Of a stretch of DNA of 64,000 bases, positions 60,854 through 64,000 are shown piece after piece. Source of the DNA: Rosellinia necatrix (lineage: Eukaryota > Ascomycota > Sordariomycetes > Xylariales > Xylariaceae). Position numbers and translations under genes: made by a program. Every line of letters begins with the position of its first letter. Position 1 is the stretch's first letter. The notes under the pieces are model-generated. The model did not search any database, was not told the DNA's origin, and saw only the letters and a list, made by a program, of their open reading frames with translations. The stretch spans positions 5,828,001 to 5,892,000 of the forward strand of contig JAGYVD010000001.1 in the NCBI GenBank assembly GCA_021209875.1. Reading direction: 5' to 3'.

Positions 60854-63800
60854 TTATTCCTCCAGTTTGTTAATCTCGACCTCGTCAAATAAATCCATGC
60901 TAAGTATTTTGACGACCTTCAAGCCCCCCACCCTGAAAGCCTCTGCCGTCAAGCGACGGGCGTCCCTACTATACACCCCATCAGGCTTTACGATAAGCCG
61001 CAGTTGGTACTGGCCATCGCGTTCGACTCTCCCTGTTATAAACCTGTGCCGGGGGTTCTCTGGAAGCGAAGAGATGGCGCCAACCACACCAGGATGACCT
61101 GTGCGGCGCTCCCGCTGTCTTAGCGACTTCACGCCATCGCTGGCGCTTATGCAATATATGTCATAATCTTCGATAACTTTCTTCTTCCATAATTCCCAGG
61201 TTATAGACTTAGCAGCGCTAAAATACCTTGTATGGGAATCCCAGTTCGCAGATGCATACTCAAGCAGCGGGTGTCCCTGAGTATATTCTGCCCCCGATGA
61301 ATGACTGCCGATGGCATTCATGATGGGCTCGATGTTGATAGGCACGACAGGTGATGCCGGGTCCGATATGCTTCGAAGTAGAAGGGCTGGGATAGCGCGT
61401 TTACCATAGGCTTTTTCGATAATGGCCAACGGTGAAGGGAGTAATACCGACCTACGCATTTGAATCTCTTGAAAGTTGAGATAAGTCAGACAAATCTCGC
61501 CCATGGTGTGATCAGCGTCGCGCATTTTGAAGTGGAATGAAGTGAGATCGAGTTCAACAGGGTCCTCCAGCAAAAACTGCCTAACGGCTTGGTGCACAAA
61601 CCGAACCGTAAGGTCCTCCTCGTCTGTCTGCACAAGATTTTGGCACCATAAGGCAATGCGATCTAGGTCATTAAATAAACGTTCTCGGGCTAATCGCTGC
61701 TGCCCAATTTCAACCGCCAGTGCTGCTTGTAATTCGTCGAGAGACAGGGGCCGGACTGCAGCAGCGATCAATGGGAATGTCCTAGTGGCAGCTTGAGCAT
61801 GATTTTCTGCCTTGATGCGACGAAGTGCTCGGCGGAATGTTTCGGGGAGGCCACGAGGGAGATTTTGGATGGCATTTCGGACGTCCTCATCGCAATGTTG
61901 TGAGCAGATCTCCTGAATCTGGAAGAATACCCAAAGAAACCTGTTCGGCTCGTCAACTAGGATAGCAAAGGCGACGAGGTTTGTGCTTGTACCTACATGC
62001 CATCGGCCCCTTCAGTCAACGCTGTTTTGACTTCTTCAAGAATTCCAGCATTCCCAATTCTGAGTTCACCGTTCGTTGCTCTTTCGTCAACGACTCCCGT
62101 CACGTAGGTTGCGATATCACCGTAAGTACCAGTCCCGCCCGTGGCAATCCGTTGGAAACTTGGGAAACACCTGCAAATTTCGTCCAAGAGGCTTTCTCGG
62201 CTAGCTAAAAGCAACTTGACATTAGTTCGGCGAGAGGAAAGATACGCCAACCCCTTAAGCAATGTAGTGCGCTCCCACTTGTCACACTCATCCAGGCCGT
62301 CAATAATGATATAGAATTTTGTTCTGCCCGTCGTTATATCAACAAGGAGTGCTATAATACGTCCAACATCTTCCGAAGATACGGAAACCTGGATTTTATT
62401 TTCCATTTCATCCGACAACTCTGCAGCGCATGGGAGTCCCTGCCGGAGGATGGATTTGATGATTGTTTCAGCTTTTAATGACACCTTGTCATCTGATCGT
62501 ATGAAGAAAAAAAATACCATGGTGTCTGTATCGGTTTTCGTCAGTAATAGATGATCTATTACACTCGTTCTTCAAGGTCGTTAGTAATGTTGGACTAGAT
62601 CATCCACCCATGCACTATCCACTCACATGGCAACGGTCTTGCCCGAACCGACTGGACAAGCTGTCAGCGAAACCCTCAAGTTATTTGGCATGAAACCCTG
62701 CCTACTCTTTCCAGAACACCATAGCAGTGGATTATCAAGCTGATTAGCCCAGCTAATAAATTCAGAGGCTTGAAATACCCAATTTGCCGTATCGCAACTG
62801 GACGGTTTACAATCAGTAACTATGTTGATACACCAAGTTACAAAATGTGCAATAATGTGTGCGGTCTTTGCAGTTGAAATGGGCATGAGCTAAATGGCTA
62901 TTTGATTTCCAAGAACGCCAAAATCATAGGAATAAAAGGGAACCCCACTCACTATCGTTTTCTCTGGTTTTGTTTTAGAGACCTGAGGTGATTGTACGTA
63001 GAGAGGGAATCAAGAACGTGCTGTTTTCGTTCGCCTAGACTGCTGATGAGAAGACTGCTGAAGTATATTTCAATACTATATCTTTTCAGCTTACGTGTTC
63101 GTCTGAGGTCACACTCAAGTTGCCACTGACGGGTTTCGCGCCAACCGTCGTCGGTTCGCTTAACAAGCTGCGATATCATAGCTCGGCCCTGCAAAGCCTC
63201 TTTGCGTTCCCGAGCTTGAAGCTCATGTTCTTTAGCATCGGCATGCGCCTTGGCTGCGTCGATCGCTTCCTTCACACAATTGCTGCAGCCGTCTAAATCT
63301 ACTAGATCGACTTTGAACTCGTCATCGAATGGCCTCCACATTGCGCTGAGAGTTTGATTGATCCCTAAGTAGGTGGATAAGCCATAAGTCTAACAAAGCT
63401 ATACGCTTTGAAAACAATCCAAAATCACGTACATGGTTTCTGAGATGCGTGAATTACGTGCTTGCAACAGCGGATTATAGCAGCATGAAAGTCAGATAAG
63501 GCATCTTGTAATCGCTGGGATGCAGGATAGAGGGCCTGATATTCAGTGAAAAGGGGACAAAGGCGGCCGATTCGCATAAATAGCTCTGACGTGGCCTCAA
63601 AATACGAGGTATAGTTTACGATTATCTATCACGGCTGAGCTCGCTTCTAGAAGATGGGATAAGCACACCTACTTGCATCGTCAATTTCACACTACCCCAA
63701 ACCAAGGCGGCAACCTCTGGATGGGACGAGACGAATACATCGACAACAGTGCAGAAGTTCCGAACGGACGATAAGACCGTGTAAAGTCGGCTGCCGATGC

Positions 63801-63990
63801 TTTTGCCCCTACGATTCCTATTGGCAAGGTCTAGTTGGGCTGTGAAGACGAGTATGGAGTCAGCGTCGGGGACGGTGTTGAGGCCGGATAGTTTGGTCCG
63901 TTGATCGCGGTCGAGAACAAGTTGAAAGTCAGCGATGGCGTCCTGGAGCGGCGAGCGCGGATTAGCCAGCTTTGACGATTCCGCGTCCAT
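60854..63990 (-). CDS. NACHT NOD-like receptor, repeat-less, DUF7708-type N-terminus
   Basis: A STAND ATPase of the fungal NLR group, whose members act in non-self recognition and regulated cell death. Seven exons (60854-61940, 61997-62569, 62627-62651, 62706-62797, 62953-63364, 63433-63625, 63673-63990) sum to 2700 nt, 899 residues, with all phases consistent. The N-terminal domain (about 20-200) carries the SSHPEVAALVWGSVKL signature of the fungal DUF7708-type domain. A linker leads to ANWVFQASEFISWA and LLWCSGKIGSGKT (P-loop near 336-344). Walker B is FYIIIDGLDECD near 432-443. The winged-helix region follows (FLWVFFQIQEIC, LPRGLPETFRRAL, RPLSLDELQAAL, FVHQAVRQFLL). The remaining 250 or so residues show no ankyrin, WD40 or TPR repeats. 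The P-loop is split by an intron before a 25-nt exon. No curlin-like motif was found in it. Confidence 0.88.
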
Positions 63991-64000
63991 CGCATCGTTC

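Overview
The window is nuclear DNA of a filamentous ascomycete (Pezizomycotina, most likely a Sordariomycete). The grounds are short spliceosomal introns of about 40-170 bp with CTAAC-type branch points, fungal families (striatin, DUF3176 membrane protein, SesB-like lipase, NACHT receptor, mitochondrial lipoyl synthase), and a split between GC-balanced gene islands and extremely AT-rich blocks. In the AT-rich blocks CpA is nearly gone and TpA is everywhere, the signature of repeat-induced point mutation (RIP).

Layout. 1-9.7 kb is a RIP-degraded block holding an LTR-flanked element (278-7841). 9.9-28.0 kb is a gene island: a DUF3176-type membrane protein (+), a small Gln/Tyr-repeat protein (+), a short-chain dehydrogenase (-), a four-segment membrane protein with two broken frames (-), a striatin homologue (-) and a HotDog thioesterase (+). 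28.1-46.96 kb is a second RIP block. It contains a minus-strand Ty3/Gypsy relic whose reverse transcriptase and integrase can still be read through the mutations, three LTR copies, and two small hairpin-rich islands that escaped RIP. 47.0-64.0 kb is a second gene island with a solo LTR, an amyloid-motif gene group, lipoyl synthase (+), an ADP-sugar Nudix hydrolase (-) and a NACHT-type NOD-like receptor (-).

The most interesting feature is at 49.9-53.6 kb. Three neighbouring genes encode one strictly periodic sequence: G and N each recur every 9 residues and Q every 18 (consensus G-x-x-N-x-x-x-Q-x-G-x-x-N). It resembles bacterial curlin repeats and, in layout, the fungal sigma-type amyloid signalling motifs. 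The first protein is almost all repeat (10 rungs), the second is a short repeat joined to a C-terminal membrane anchor, and the third is an alpha/beta-hydrolase of the SesB type with the repeat at its C-terminus. This is the architecture expected of a fungal amyloid-templated immune or cell-death circuit. An NLR lies 7 kb away but lacks the motif, so it is only a circumstantial partner; a truncated motif ends an ORF at 48.4 kb.

Several otherwise normal genes need one extra or missing base to stay in frame (striatin at a run of nine G; the DUF3176 gene; the 15.5-17.8 kb gene). These may be assembly indels or real lesions; the sequence alone cannot decide. Exon structures were built by hand from splice signals, reading-frame arithmetic and family conservation.
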